Shown here in pieces: positions 18,377-25,768 of a DNA stretch of 41,119 nt (position 1 is its first letter; every line of letters begins with the position of its first letter). The DNA is taken from assembly GCA_017556765.1 (NCBI GenBank), contig JAFYME010000054.1, positions 1 through 41,119 on the forward strand, written 5' to 3'. This DNA comes from Bacteroidales bacterium. Its GTDB lineage: Bacteria > Bacteroidota > Bacteroidia > Bacteroidales > UBA932. The notes beneath the pieces were generated by a model, which worked only from the letters and a program-made list of their open reading frames with translations, did not search any database and was not told the origin of the DNA. The position numbers were made by a program, and so were the translations under genes.

Positions 18377-20092
18377 TTATTTCTTCATTTCCTGACGGCG
18401 CTGCTTCACCTTCTCTTCCAGCCCCTCTATTTCCCCCTTGTTCTTCTGGAGCGCCAGGTTCCAGTACACCAATGCAAGGTCATATTCCTTCAATACAAAA
18501 AGTACCTCGGCATAATGGTCCATTATCACGACGCTGTCCTTTCCTCCGTAGAGCATCGCATGCTTGAAGAACGGCTTCGCCTCAAGGGCCTTGCCCTGCA
18601 GATAGAGGATCCATCCGAATGTATCGAGGTATGTCGCATTGTCCGGCTCGGCCTCTATTGCCTTCTTGCTCATGCTGTAGGCCTTCTTCAGCTTCTTCCC
18701 CTCTACGCTGAGGTAGTATGCATAATTGTTAAGGACATATACATAGTCCGGATTTATCTTCAGAGCCTTGTCGTATGCCTTGTACGCCTTCTTGTCGTCG
18801 CCGAGCTGATGGTAGATATCTCCCATAGTCGACCATGCCCTCAATGTCTTCGAACTGTCACGCGGAGCGACCTCCAGCACCTTCTGGCAGAGGTCCAGCA
18901 CCTTGTCATATTCCTCAAGGTTGTAATCTCCCATGCTAGCCATCTCCAGGAAGGCGGTCTCCTTCGGGAAGCGTTCGAACGCCTTTCGGCCTTCCCTCGA
19001 AAGATCCTCCCACTCCTGAGCGTACATCAGGAACTCCACATATGTCGCAGCCGCGGCAAAGCTCTCCGGCCACGCCTCAAGATTTGCCTTGAAATGCTTC
19101 TTTGCCTGGTCCATACGGTCTGTCGAATAGTAGTAAACCGCTGCAGCATGTAAAAGTATGCTATCCTTTGGATGCACCTTCAGGACTTTGTTCATCACGG
19201 TATCCAGCTGAGGCTGGAATGTGCTGACGAACTTCGGATCCGTCCTCTGCACTACAGCCATGAGATAGTCTCCCTTCGCGCCGGCCGGAGTATCCTCCGT
19301 CACAATGTACTTGTCCAGGACATTGAAATACTCCTCATATCTCCTTGTCATCCTGAGAGCTTCAGCCTTGCCCAGAAGGGCCGGAGAATAGTCCGGAGCC
19401 AGCTCCAGAGCTTCGTCGTAATATGCCAGCGCAGTCGAATCATTGTACATGGCCATCTCGTAATCGGCCAATGTCGCCAGAATGAACGGAGACGAATATT
19501 CCTTATTATAGTCCTGTAGCGACTGGAAGGCCTCTTCCTGCCTGTTAAGCATACGCAGAAGGTTGAACCTGTAGACGGCTATGGACTCGGTCATGCCGAA
19601 GACGGTCTCGATCTCCTTCAATGTCTCCAGAGCCTTATCGTATTCCTGCTGAGAGCCATAAAGCTCCACGAGGTCGAAATAAAGGTCGCTCTTCTTCGGG
19701 AAATCCTCCAGGAGCTTTTCATACATGTCTACAGTAAGCTCCGCTCTTGATGTGACCGCATACAGCCTTGCCAACCTGTACCTGTACCAGAAATTAGACG
19801 GATCTATCTCTGACGCCATCCTGTAGCACTGCTCTGCAGTCTCAGGGTCGTTCTTTGCTATCGCGCACTGTCCCAGATAATACCATGCGCCGTCATTCTG
19901 AGGGTCATCGGCAACGACTTCCTTGAGGATCGAAACCGCGGAGTCGATGTCCCTTTCATTATATCTCGCCACGGCGGAAAGCACCATGTTCTCATGCCTT
20001 GCCTCAGCCCTCTCCTTCTGCGCATGCGCAGGCATTGAAAAGAAAGACAGGAAGACACATGCGGCCAACGCCATATATAAAAACTTCTTCAT
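18377..20092 (-). CDS. Secreted tetratricopeptide-repeat protein
   Basis: 571 aa from the ATG at 20092, which begins a good signal peptide (MKKFLYMALAACVFLSFF, cleavage after PAHAQ). A longer frame from 20290 adds 66 non-signal residues that run into the divergent promoter region and was rejected. Tandem TPR helices occupy most of the protein, e.g. DGAWYYLGQCAIAKNDPETA, the KTLRAWSTMGDIYHQLG region, and NPDYVYVLNNYAYYLSVEG. TPR arrays bind partner proteins; the partner is probably in the envelope, given the signal peptide and the co-transcribed EnvC-like gene. It is divergent from the ECF sigma gene. Confidence 0.88.
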   Translation of the reverse strand: MKKFLYMALAACVFLSFFSMPAHAQKERAEARHENMVLSAVARYNERDIDSAVSILKEVVADDPQNDGAWYYLGQCAIAKNDPETAEQCYRMASEIDPSNFWYRYRLARLYAVTSRAELTVDMYEKLLEDFPKKSDLYFDLVELYGSQQEYDKALETLKEIETVFGMTESIAVYRFNLLRMLNRQEEAFQSLQDYNKEYSSPFILATLADYEMAMYNDSTALAYYDEALELAPDYSPALLGKAEALRMTRRYEEYFNVLDKYIVTEDTPAGAKGDYLMAVVQRTDPKFVSTFQPQLDTVMNKVLKVHPKDSILLHAAAVYYYSTDRMDQAKKHFKANLEAWPESFAAAATYVEFLMYAQEWEDLSREGRKAFERFPKETAFLEMASMGDYNLEEYDKVLDLCQKVLEVAPRDSSKTLRAWSTMGDIYHQLGDDKKAYKAYDKALKINPDYVYVLNNYAYYLSVEGKKLKKAYSMSKKAIEAEPDNATYLDTFGWILYLQGKALEAKPFFKHAMLYGGKDSVVIMDHYAEVLFVLKEYDLALVYWNLALQKNKGEIEGLEEKVKQRRQEMKK

Positions 20093-20115
20093 AGCTTCGT
20101 TTATCAGAAAACATA

Positions 20116-20123
20116 CAAAAATA
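20116..20123 (-). promoter_or_regulatory. Candidate -7 box for the TPR-envC operon
   Basis: Minus-strand TATTTTTG matches TAnnTTTG and predicts a leader of about 20 nt to the ATG at 20092. It also falls inside the longer frame of the TPR gene, supporting the shorter start. No clear -33 box. Confidence 0.45.
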
Positions 20124-20146
20124 ACACTCAATTTCGGGAATTTGCA

Positions 20147-20154
20147 TATTTTTG
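20147..20154 (+). promoter_or_regulatory. Candidate -7 box for the ECF sigma operon
   Basis: Plus-strand TATTTTTG fits the consensus and would leave a leader of about 92 nt. No -33 TTTG at the right distance. If the sigma factor drives its own promoter, the real element may be different and unrecognisable here. Confidence 0.3.
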
Positions 20155-20235
20155 GAAAAAATGTGCTCGGCATGCAACATTCACGGCCCCTTTTGCATCT
20201 ATATAGCGCATGAACAATTAACGACCTTTGGGGCC

Positions 20236-20243
20236 AAAAGGAG
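20236..20243 (+). promoter_or_regulatory. Ribosome binding site deciding a GTG start
   Basis: AAAAGGAG ends 6 nt before the GTG at 20250. Strong Shine-Dalgarno sequences are uncommon in Bacteroidota, and this one supports the GTG as the start of the sigma factor. Confidence 0.65.
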
Positions 20244-20249
20244 AAAACC

Positions 20250-20792
20250 GTGGCAGAGAACTTTGATCTACAGCTGATTGAATCATGCATAAAAGGAGAT
20301 CGCGCGTCCCAGAAGGTTGTTTACGACCGTCTGGCTTCCCGTATGCTCCCTTTATGCATGCGTTATGCTGGGGATAATGAGCAGGCCATGGACATACTCC
20401 AGGACGGGTTCGTGACATTGTTCACGCAGCTCAAGCAATATAAGGGAGACGGCTCCTTTGAAGGATGGGCGAGAAAGATCTTTGTAAATACTGCACTTAT
20501 GAGTCTTCGAAAGAAGGATGCGCTGAAGATGAGCGAAGATCTGGACACGATCAGAGGAATGAAGGCGGACACGCCGAGCCAGAGTCAGAACATCGGATAC
20601 AAGGAACTGATGAAGCTGGTGATGCAGCTCCCGGCGGGCTTCAGGACAGTATTCAACCTGAGCGTGCTCGAAGGCTACTCGCACAAGGAGATCGGAGATC
20701 TTCTCGGAATATCCGAGAGCACGTCAAGGACGCAGTTGAGCAGGGCGAGAACATGGTTGCAGAACAAGATTAAGGAATTGGAAAATGTTTGA
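20250..20792 (+). CDS. ECF-family RNA polymerase sigma-70 factor
   Basis: 180 aa with a GTG start backed by a good Shine-Dalgarno. Region sigma2 is at about 10-95 (AMDILQDGFVTLFTQL and FEGWARKIFVNTALMSLRKK) and sigma4 at about 120-175 (LPAGFRTVFNLSVLEGYSHK, then the helix-turn-helix IGDLLGISESTSRTQLSRAR). The two-domain size is typical of ECF factors. Its stop overlaps the start of the next gene by 8 nt, so the two are translationally linked, the usual arrangement for an ECF factor and its regulator. Target promoters cannot be read from the window. Confidence 0.94.
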   Translation: MAENFDLQLIESCIKGDRASQKVVYDRLASRMLPLCMRYAGDNEQAMDILQDGFVTLFTQLKQYKGDGSFEGWARKIFVNTALMSLRKKDALKMSEDLDTIRGMKADTPSQSQNIGYKELMKLVMQLPAGFRTVFNLSVLEGYSHKEIGDLLGISESTSRTQLSRARTWLQNKIKELENV

Positions 20793-21984
20793 AGATAAAA
20801 ACATAAATGAATTTGATCAGATGATGAAGTCCATCCTGGATGAAGGCAGGGAAGAAGTTCCTGCAAGCGTCTGGGAGGGGGTTTCCGCTGGTCTGGACAA
20901 AGCCGAAAAGCACAAGACCGTGGTCTTGTGGTGGAGGCGTGCGGCCGCGGGAGCGGCTGTGGCGGCAGCGGTGGCTGTCGGCGTGATCTTCAATCACACG
21001 CCGCAGCAGGAGCTGGTGCCCCAGGCGGGAGACAGCGGCATGATCGCCGTTGCTGAGCCTGCAGATGAGATCGTGACAGAAGAGACTGAAATCGTCATTC
21101 CGGACATGATCGCGGAAGCGGAACCGGTCGTGAAGCCGGTAAGGAATGCAGTAATAAAGACTGCTGACGAGGCAATCGAGGTTGTCACAGACGTGGCTAC
21201 GGCTGATGAAATCCCTGCTGATGTGGTTCCTGCCGATAAGGCTCCGGCTGATGAAGCTCCAGCTGATGAGAAAAAAGTTGAGACCAAGAAGGAATATTTC
21301 CCTGAAGACTGGGGCGAGGAGACTCCTGAGAGAAAGGCTGACGTCTCGCTCGTGCTTTCGGGACTGGCCAGCACAAATGACGCTCAGAGTCAGAACCGTA
21401 TGGGTCCGATGAAAGCTCCATCTGTGAATCCGGCGCCTAAGAAGACCGGCATCACAGAGACCAGCACAAAGTCAACATACGGAATCCCCGTATCCTTCGG
21501 AGCAGGAGTCAAGGTAGACTTCAATGAAAGATGGTCGCTGGGAGTCGGAGCAAACTACACTCTTCTGGCCAGAAAATTCTATGGTAAATATACAAAGGTC
21601 ACCGAGGCCGGAGGAATAGAAAATTCAATATCTTCCGATATCCGCAACACACAGCACTTCGTCGGCATCCCGGTAAATGCATATTACAACATCATAAGCA
21701 AAGACAGGATAAACCTTTACGCATACGCCGGAGGAACTGTAGAGAAATGTGTATCAGATAATTACAATGTTCTGGGCACATCTATCTACCACAAGGAAAA
21801 GGCTGAGGGTGTACAGCTTTCGGCCGACGCCGGAATAGGTGTGGAATTCATGCTTGGAAAGCACATGGGACTTTATATCGACCCAAGCCTGAGATATTAC
21901 TTCGACTGCGGACAGCCAAAGAGCATCAGGACGGTGCAGCCGCTCATGTTCGGATTTGAGATGGGTTTCAGATTCCGTCTATAA
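20785..21984 (+). CDS. Putative anti-sigma-like protein fused to an outer-membrane beta-barrel
   Basis: 399 aa. Residues 1-50 are soluble and charged, with a motif (EVPASVWEGVSAGLDKAEK) at the position of a sigma-binding tail. A single hydrophobic, Ala-rich segment (about 53-70) is preceded by WWRR, giving an N-in orientation. Residues ~75-225 are an acidic Ala/Pro-rich linker with PAD repeats (PADVVPADKAPADEAPADEK). Residues ~232-399 look like a porin-type 8-strand barrel (alternating aromatic/glycine strands, last strand FEMGFRFRL). No cleavable signal peptide. As translated, one chain would cross the inner membrane, the periplasm and sit in the outer membrane. Genes with this pattern next to ECF sigma factors occur in Bacteroidota, but regulation by this protein is inference. 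The 3' end overlaps the convergent mlaF-like gene by 17 nt. Confidence 0.75.
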   Translation: MFEDKNINEFDQMMKSILDEGREEVPASVWEGVSAGLDKAEKHKTVVLWWRRAAAGAAVAAAVAVGVIFNHTPQQELVPQAGDSGMIAVAEPADEIVTEETEIVIPDMIAEAEPVVKPVRNAVIKTADEAIEVVTDVATADEIPADVVPADKAPADEAPADEKKVETKKEYFPEDWGEETPERKADVSLVLSGLASTNDAQSQNRMGPMKAPSVNPAPKKTGITETSTKSTYGIPVSFGAGVKVDFNERWSLGVGANYTLLARKFYGKYTKVTEAGGIENSISSDIRNTQHFVGIPVNAYYNIISKDRINLYAYAGGTVEKCVSDNYNVLGTSIYHKEKAEGVQLSADAGIGVEFMLGKHMGLYIDPSLRYYFDCGQPKSIRTVQPLMFGFEMGFRFRL

Positions 21985-22720
21985 TGTTCCTGGCCAAAGT
22001 ATTGGCACATACAAAATCCTTCAGTTCCTTGCAATCGGGCTGAAGGATTGTTTTTTTATCCCCCTGCCAGAGCATGGATCCCTGGTGGATGAATCCGATC
22101 TTGTCTCCGATCTCGAGGATGGAATTCATATCGTGCGTATTCACGACAGTCGTCATGTTAAACTCCTTGGTCAGGTCGCTGATGAGACGGTCTATGAGGA
22201 TGGATGTATATGGATCCAGACCGGAATTCGGCTCGTCGCAGAACAGGTATGAAGGATTCAGGGCTATGGCCCTCGCTATACCGACACGCTTCTGCATTCC
22301 TCCGCTGAGTTCGCTGGGATACTTATCGTCCGAACCGATTACATTCACCTTCTCCAGACAGTACTGCGCCCTTTCCCTCATCTGAGCCTTCGACCAGTCT
22401 GTGAAGAATTCCATAGGGAACATCACATTTTCTATGACCGTCGCAAAATCAAAGAGAGCGCTTCCCTGGAAAAGGATTCCTATGTTCTGACGAAGCTTCA
22501 TCTTCTCCTTGTCGGACATCTGCGAGAGCTTCACATCTCCATAGCTTATGTCTCCGCTGTCAGGCTCCATCAGACCTATGAGGTTCTTCAGCAGCACTGT
22601 CTTACCAGAACCGCTGGCTCCTATGATCATGTTGCACTTGCCCTGCTCGTATTCCACATTTATGTTCTTCAGGACCTGCACCCCGTCGAAGCTCTTGTTC
22701 AGATTCTCTACCTTGATCAT
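21968..22720 (-). CDS. mlaF: MlaF-like ABC transporter ATPase (phospholipid/lipid transport)
   Basis: 250 aa. Walker A GASGSGKT (34-41), Q-loop in GILFQGSALFD, signature LSGGMQKR, Walker B YLFCDEPNSGLDP and switch His in NTHDM. The SGLDP and ELSGGMQKRVGIARA wording is typical of the Mla/Mce-associated ATPases. Start is 1 nt after the stop of the permease gene, so the two form an operon and a complex at the inner membrane moving phospholipid between membranes. The substrate-binding MlaD (MCE) subunit usually encoded next to them is not adjacent. The 3' end overlaps the convergent barrel gene by 17 nt. Confidence 0.92.
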   Translation of the reverse strand: MIKVENLNKSFDGVQVLKNINVEYEQGKCNMIIGASGSGKTVLLKNLIGLMEPDSGDISYGDVKLSQMSDKEKMKLRQNIGILFQGSALFDFATVIENVMFPMEFFTDWSKAQMRERAQYCLEKVNVIGSDDKYPSELSGGMQKRVGIARAIALNPSYLFCDEPNSGLDPYTSILIDRLISDLTKEFNMTTVVNTHDMNSILEIGDKIGFIHQGSMLWQGDKKTILQPDCKELKDFVCANTLARNIIDGI

Positions 22721-22721
22721 T

Positions 22722-23468
22722 TTAATAAAGCATTAACTGGGTTACTATCAGGTCGGCCAGAAGAATCAGGATGCTGGTCACGACAATGGCCTTTGTGCTG
22801 GAGCGTCCTACGCCGAGAGAGCCTCCCTTTGCATAGTATCCGTTGAAAGCCGCTATCGAAGATATCATGAAGCAGAAAAGAGACATCTTGAAGCAGCTGT
22901 AGAATATGTAGAAGCCGTTGTAAAAGGCTTTGATTCCCGTAATGTACGATGCTGTAGGGATTATCTGTGTCGTCTCGACGACTACGTATCCTCCGACAAG
23001 GCCGAGAGCCAGACTGAGGAGCATCAGAAGCGGGCTGAGAATCGTTGTGACGGCGATTTTCGGAAGGACAAGGAAGCCTGCCGAATTGACACCCATCATG
23101 TCCATGGCGTCGATCTGCTCGGTAATGCGCATGCTTCCTATCTCAGATGATATGTTCGAGCCCATCTTTCCCGCAAGGATCAGCGCCACCATGGTAGAGC
23201 AGAACTCCAAAATGAGACTCTCCCTTACCATGTATCCTATATACATCTTGTCGATTATGGGATTTTCCAGATTTGACGCAGTCTGGATAACGAGGACTCC
23301 ACCTATGAAAAGAGAGATGACTCCCACCAGAAGTATCGACGATATTATGAGCTTATCTGCTTCTATGACGCACTGCCTCCAGAAGATGCGCCATTTTTCG
23401 GGTCTTCTGAAGACCTTCTTCAAGAACAGAAGGTATCTGCCTGCCGATTCAAAGAAGCTTCTTACCAT
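22722..23468 (-). CDS. mlaE: MlaE-like ABC transporter permease
   Basis: 248 aa with five to six hydrophobic segments. The N-terminal amphipathic region, the conserved LILAGKMGSNISSEIGSMR loop and the EQIDAMDMMGVNS coupling segment are characteristic of the MlaE/YrbE family. It pairs with the downstream ATPase. A 47-residue ORF ends 7 nt upstream, making it the likely first gene of the operon. Confidence 0.93.
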   Translation of the reverse strand: MVRSFFESAGRYLLFLKKVFRRPEKWRIFWRQCVIEADKLIISSILLVGVISLFIGGVLVIQTASNLENPIIDKMYIGYMVRESLILEFCSTMVALILAGKMGSNISSEIGSMRITEQIDAMDMMGVNSAGFLVLPKIAVTTILSPLLMLLSLALGLVGGYVVVETTQIIPTASYITGIKAFYNGFYIFYSCFKMSLFCFMISSIAAFNGYYAKGGSLGVGRSSTKAIVVTSILILLADLIVTQLMLY

Positions 23469-23475
23469 AAACTAT

Positions 23476-23619
23476 TTACCAGTCTCCAAGATAATCATCC
23501 AGAGTTTCATTGCTGCCACAAATAACTCCCTCCACCTGAATATCCACTACAGACACCGATGGGGTCATATATTCATCTGAATGCTCTTCCCTATATTCCT
23601 TAAAAGTCATCTTTATCAT
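23476..23619 (-). CDS. Small protein of 47 residues leading the mlaEF operon
   Basis: ATG at 23619 (a second ATG three codons later at 23610), stop TAA at 23476-23478, 7 nt before mlaE. The protein has a charged N-terminal part (FKEYREEHSDEYM), a middle with alternating hydrophobics (SVSVVDIQVEGVICGS) and an acidic tail ending DDYLGDW. No signal peptide or membrane segment. The VxVxxVxxEGVxCxS core and terminal Trp resemble short unnamed proteins I recall from Bacteroidales genomes, but I cannot verify this. A TACTTTTG -7 box sits 16 nt upstream of the ATG, and the frame is clean, which supports real coding. Function unknown; the single Cys-Gly-Ser site may matter. Confidence 0.6.
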   Translation of the reverse strand: MIKMTFKEYREEHSDEYMTPSVSVVDIQVEGVICGSNETLDDYLGDW

Positions 23620-23634
23620 AGTTTAATAAGCATA

Positions 23635-23642
23635 CAAAAGTA
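23635..23642 (-). promoter_or_regulatory. Candidate -7 box for the small-protein/mlaEF operon
   Basis: Minus-strand TACTTTTG fits TAnnTTTG; the predicted leader is about 12 nt. The upstream region is nearly pure A/T with no TTTG -33, but carries the direct repeat at 23645-23681. Confidence 0.5.
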
Positions 23643-23644
23643 TA

Positions 23645-23681
23645 AAAAAAATTTAAGCATATGTTAAAAAAATTTAAGCAT
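23645..23681. repeat. Two direct repeats AAAAAAATTTAAGCAT, 21 bp apart
   Basis: Perfect 16-nt copies at 23645-23660 and 23666-23681. The 21-bp period is two DNA turns, so a dimeric regulator or a bend-inducing protein could bind both on one face. They lie between the divergent comM and small-protein/mlaEF genes, immediately upstream of the latter's -7 box. Confidence 0.6.
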
Positions 23682-23755
23682 CATGATTTCGCCACATTTT
23701 TCTCTTTTTTTAACACTTTTCCGATCATGGATATGACATTTGGCGAAAAAAAGAC

Positions 23756-25306
23756 ATGCTGATAAACATCCATTGTGCAAAATGCATCGGAATCGATGCT
23801 GTACCTGTAACAGTTGAAATAGACATTGCTACGGGCATAGGGATTCATCTTGTAGGACTGGCAGATGCCGCTGTCAAGGAGAGTCTTCTGAGGACGATAA
23901 CATCATTGCAGTCCATGGGATTCAGGATTCCGGGCAGAAAGATCGTCATAAATCTTGCTCCGGCGGACATGCATAAGAAAGGCAGCGGGTATGATGTTCC
24001 CATTGCCTTGGGAATCATAGCGGCTTCCGGACAGCGCGATCTCCCCCTGCTGGACAAGTTCATGATCATGGGCGAGCTCGGCCTTGACGGTACCGTCCGG
24101 GAGGTTCCGGGAGCGTTGCCCATTGCTGAACTGGCCCGCAGAGACGGCCTCCAAGGCTGCATCCTTCCGAGGGAATCCGCCATGGAAGCAGTTGAATATG
24201 AAGGTATTGACGTCTATGGAGTCGACAATCTCGACGATGTCTTGAGGATACTGGGAGGCGAGGAACTCTGCGACGACCTCCTGGCAAGGAACCAGATGAA
24301 AGATTCCCATACTGAGGATGGAGAAGCTGCCGGTTTCGGAGTCATGGACTTTTCTGAAATCATCGGTCAGGAAGGGGCCAAAAGAGGCATAGAGATCGCC
24401 GCTGCCGGAGGGCACAATGTCATTCTCATAGGCCCGCCGGGATCGGGAAAAAGCTCGCTTGCAAAGGCAATGGCAGGGATCCTGCCTCCCATGACCATGG
24501 AGGAATCCCTGCAGACCAGCAAGATCTACTCTGTGGCCGGAAAAGGCAGTCCCCGAGGAGGGCTCCTAAGACAACGCCCGTTCCGATCGCCCCACTACAG
24601 CGCATCGATTGCCGCCCTTTTGGGAGGAGGCTCGGACAACATCATGCCCGGGGAAATCTCACTGGCCCACAACGGAATACTCATGATAGACGAATTCTGC
24701 GAGGCCCCGAAAAAGGTGCTGGAGGTACTCAGAGCCCCTATGGAAGACAGAAAGGTGACGATTTCAAGACTGAAGACAAAGGTGGAATACCCGGCGGATT
24801 TCATGCTGGTAGCTGCAACCAATCCATGTCCGTGCGGATACTACGGCGAAGGCGACAGATGCACATGCACGCCGGCCAAAAGGATAGCATACATGTCCAA
24901 GCTTTCCGGCCCAATAATGGACAGGATCGACATACAGCTGTGGATGAAACCGATCGATCCGAAAAGGCTCGTCGACAGGAAGCGTGCGGAGCCGAGCAAG
25001 GATGTGGCGCGCAGGGTGCTGAATGCGAGAAAGATACAGAAGGAACGCTTTGCAGATGAGGGAATATTCTGCAACGCGGCCATGAACAACCGTCTGATAG
25101 AAAAGCATTGTCCGCTCAGCGTCGAATGCCGCAACCTTCTTGAACGTATCATCGAAAGGATGGGGCTGTCGGCCAGGGCATGCTCAAGGATCATCAAGCT
25201 TGCCCGCACGATAGCAGACCTGGATGGCGCCAGGGACATCTCATGCGAACACATCATGGAAGCATCCAGCTATCGTTTCCTCGACAAACAAGGACTTGAA
25301 TACTGA
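23756..25306 (+). CDS. comM: YifB/ComM family Mg-chelatase-like AAA ATPase
   Basis: 516 aa, full length for the family. N-terminal ChlI-like domain (about 1-170; VEIDIATGIGIHLVGLADAA, FRIPGRKIVINLAPAD), AAA+ core with Walker A GPPGSGKS (226-233) and Walker B ILMIDEFCE, followed by the MEDRKVTISR sensor segment, a zinc-binding-like C-x-C-x-Y-x..C-x-C loop (NPCPCGYYGEGDRCTC) and the C-terminal Mg_chelatase_C domain. ComM is a branch-migration helicase aiding integration of DNA during transformation in Vibrio/Haemophilus; the role in Bacteroidales is inferred. A near-consensus -7 box (GACATTTG, 23735-23742) precedes it. Confidence 0.95.
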   Translation: MLINIHCAKCIGIDAVPVTVEIDIATGIGIHLVGLADAAVKESLLRTITSLQSMGFRIPGRKIVINLAPADMHKKGSGYDVPIALGIIAASGQRDLPLLDKFMIMGELGLDGTVREVPGALPIAELARRDGLQGCILPRESAMEAVEYEGIDVYGVDNLDDVLRILGGEELCDDLLARNQMKDSHTEDGEAAGFGVMDFSEIIGQEGAKRGIEIAAAGGHNVILIGPPGSGKSSLAKAMAGILPPMTMEESLQTSKIYSVAGKGSPRGGLLRQRPFRSPHYSASIAALLGGGSDNIMPGEISLAHNGILMIDEFCEAPKKVLEVLRAPMEDRKVTISRLKTKVEYPADFMLVAATNPCPCGYYGEGDRCTCTPAKRIAYMSKLSGPIMDRIDIQLWMKPIDPKRLVDRKRAEPSKDVARRVLNARKIQKERFADEGIFCNAAMNNRLIEKHCPLSVECRNLLERIIERMGLSARACSRIIKLARTIADLDGARDISCEHIMEASSYRFLDKQGLEY

Positions 25307-25310
25307 CATG

Positions 25311-25341
25311 TTTGCCAAAGAATGTATTTTGCATATCTTTG
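25311..25341 (+). promoter_or_regulatory. tsaE promoter, consensus -33/-7
   Basis: TTTG at 25311-25314, 19-nt spacer, TATCTTTG at 25334-25341: an exact fit to the Bacteroidota primary promoter. The ATG at 25346 is only 4 nt past the -7 box, so the predicted start site falls at or next to the start codon, suggesting a leaderless mRNA. Confidence 0.75.
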
Positions 25342-25345
25342 CAGC

Positions 25346-25768
25346 ATGAAACACGAAATCATCATCAGAGACGTAAATGACCTTGACAGGGCGGCATCCG
25401 AATTCCTCGAGAAGATCGGAGACAATACTCTTGTGGCATTCTTCGCGCCCATGGGCTCGGGAAAGACAACATTCACGACTGCAATATGCAGGGTTCTCGG
25501 CGTGACAGATCCTGTCGGCTCCCCTACCTTCGCCATCGTGAACGAGTACATGCGCGCCGACGGCGACCCTATGTACCATTTCGACTTCTACAGGATCAAC
25601 AAGCTTGCCGAGGCCGTCGAGATCGGTCTTTACGACTATCTTGACAGCGGATGTCTCTGCATCATGGAGTGGCCTGAAAACATCGAGGAACTGCTTCCTG
25701 AAGAGACACTTAAGGTCAGCATCAAGGTAAATCCGGATCAGTCAAGAACCGTTTCCTGGGAAGCCTGA
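25346..25768 (+). CDS. tsaE: tRNA threonylcarbamoyladenosine biosynthesis ATPase
   Basis: 140 aa from the ATG at 25346; an upstream in-frame ATG (25322) lies between the promoter elements and is rejected. P-loop APMGSGKTT at about 34-42, then SPTFAIVNEY and YHFDFYRI (the TsaE Asp-Phe-Tyr-Arg motif), and MEWPEN near the end. TsaE works with TsaB and TsaD to make the t6A modification at position 37 of ANN-decoding tRNAs. The 3' end overlaps the convergent lipoprotein gene by 31 nt. Confidence 0.95.
   Translation: MKHEIIIRDVNDLDRAASEFLEKIGDNTLVAFFAPMGSGKTTFTTAICRVLGVTDPVGSPTFAIVNEYMRADGDPMYHFDFYRINKLAEAVEIGLYDYLDSGCLCIMEWPENIEELLPEETLKVSIKVNPDQSRTVSWEA

Noticed and set aside
18044-19153. 369-residue open frame on the plus strand opposite the TPR/EnvC genes
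   Set aside because: Antisense shadow: Leu/His/Arg-rich with no domain, opposite clear TPR and coiled-coil coding sequence.
19343-19356. TCATCCTGAGA-like match to the GTCAT repeat inside the TPR gene
   Set aside because: Short match only; the bases encode the ordinary protein sequence ALRMTRR and lack the rest of the unit.
20187-20195. Third CCCCTTTTG in the sigma factor leader as a member of the hairpin family
   Set aside because: The flanking GTGC/GCAC stem is absent.
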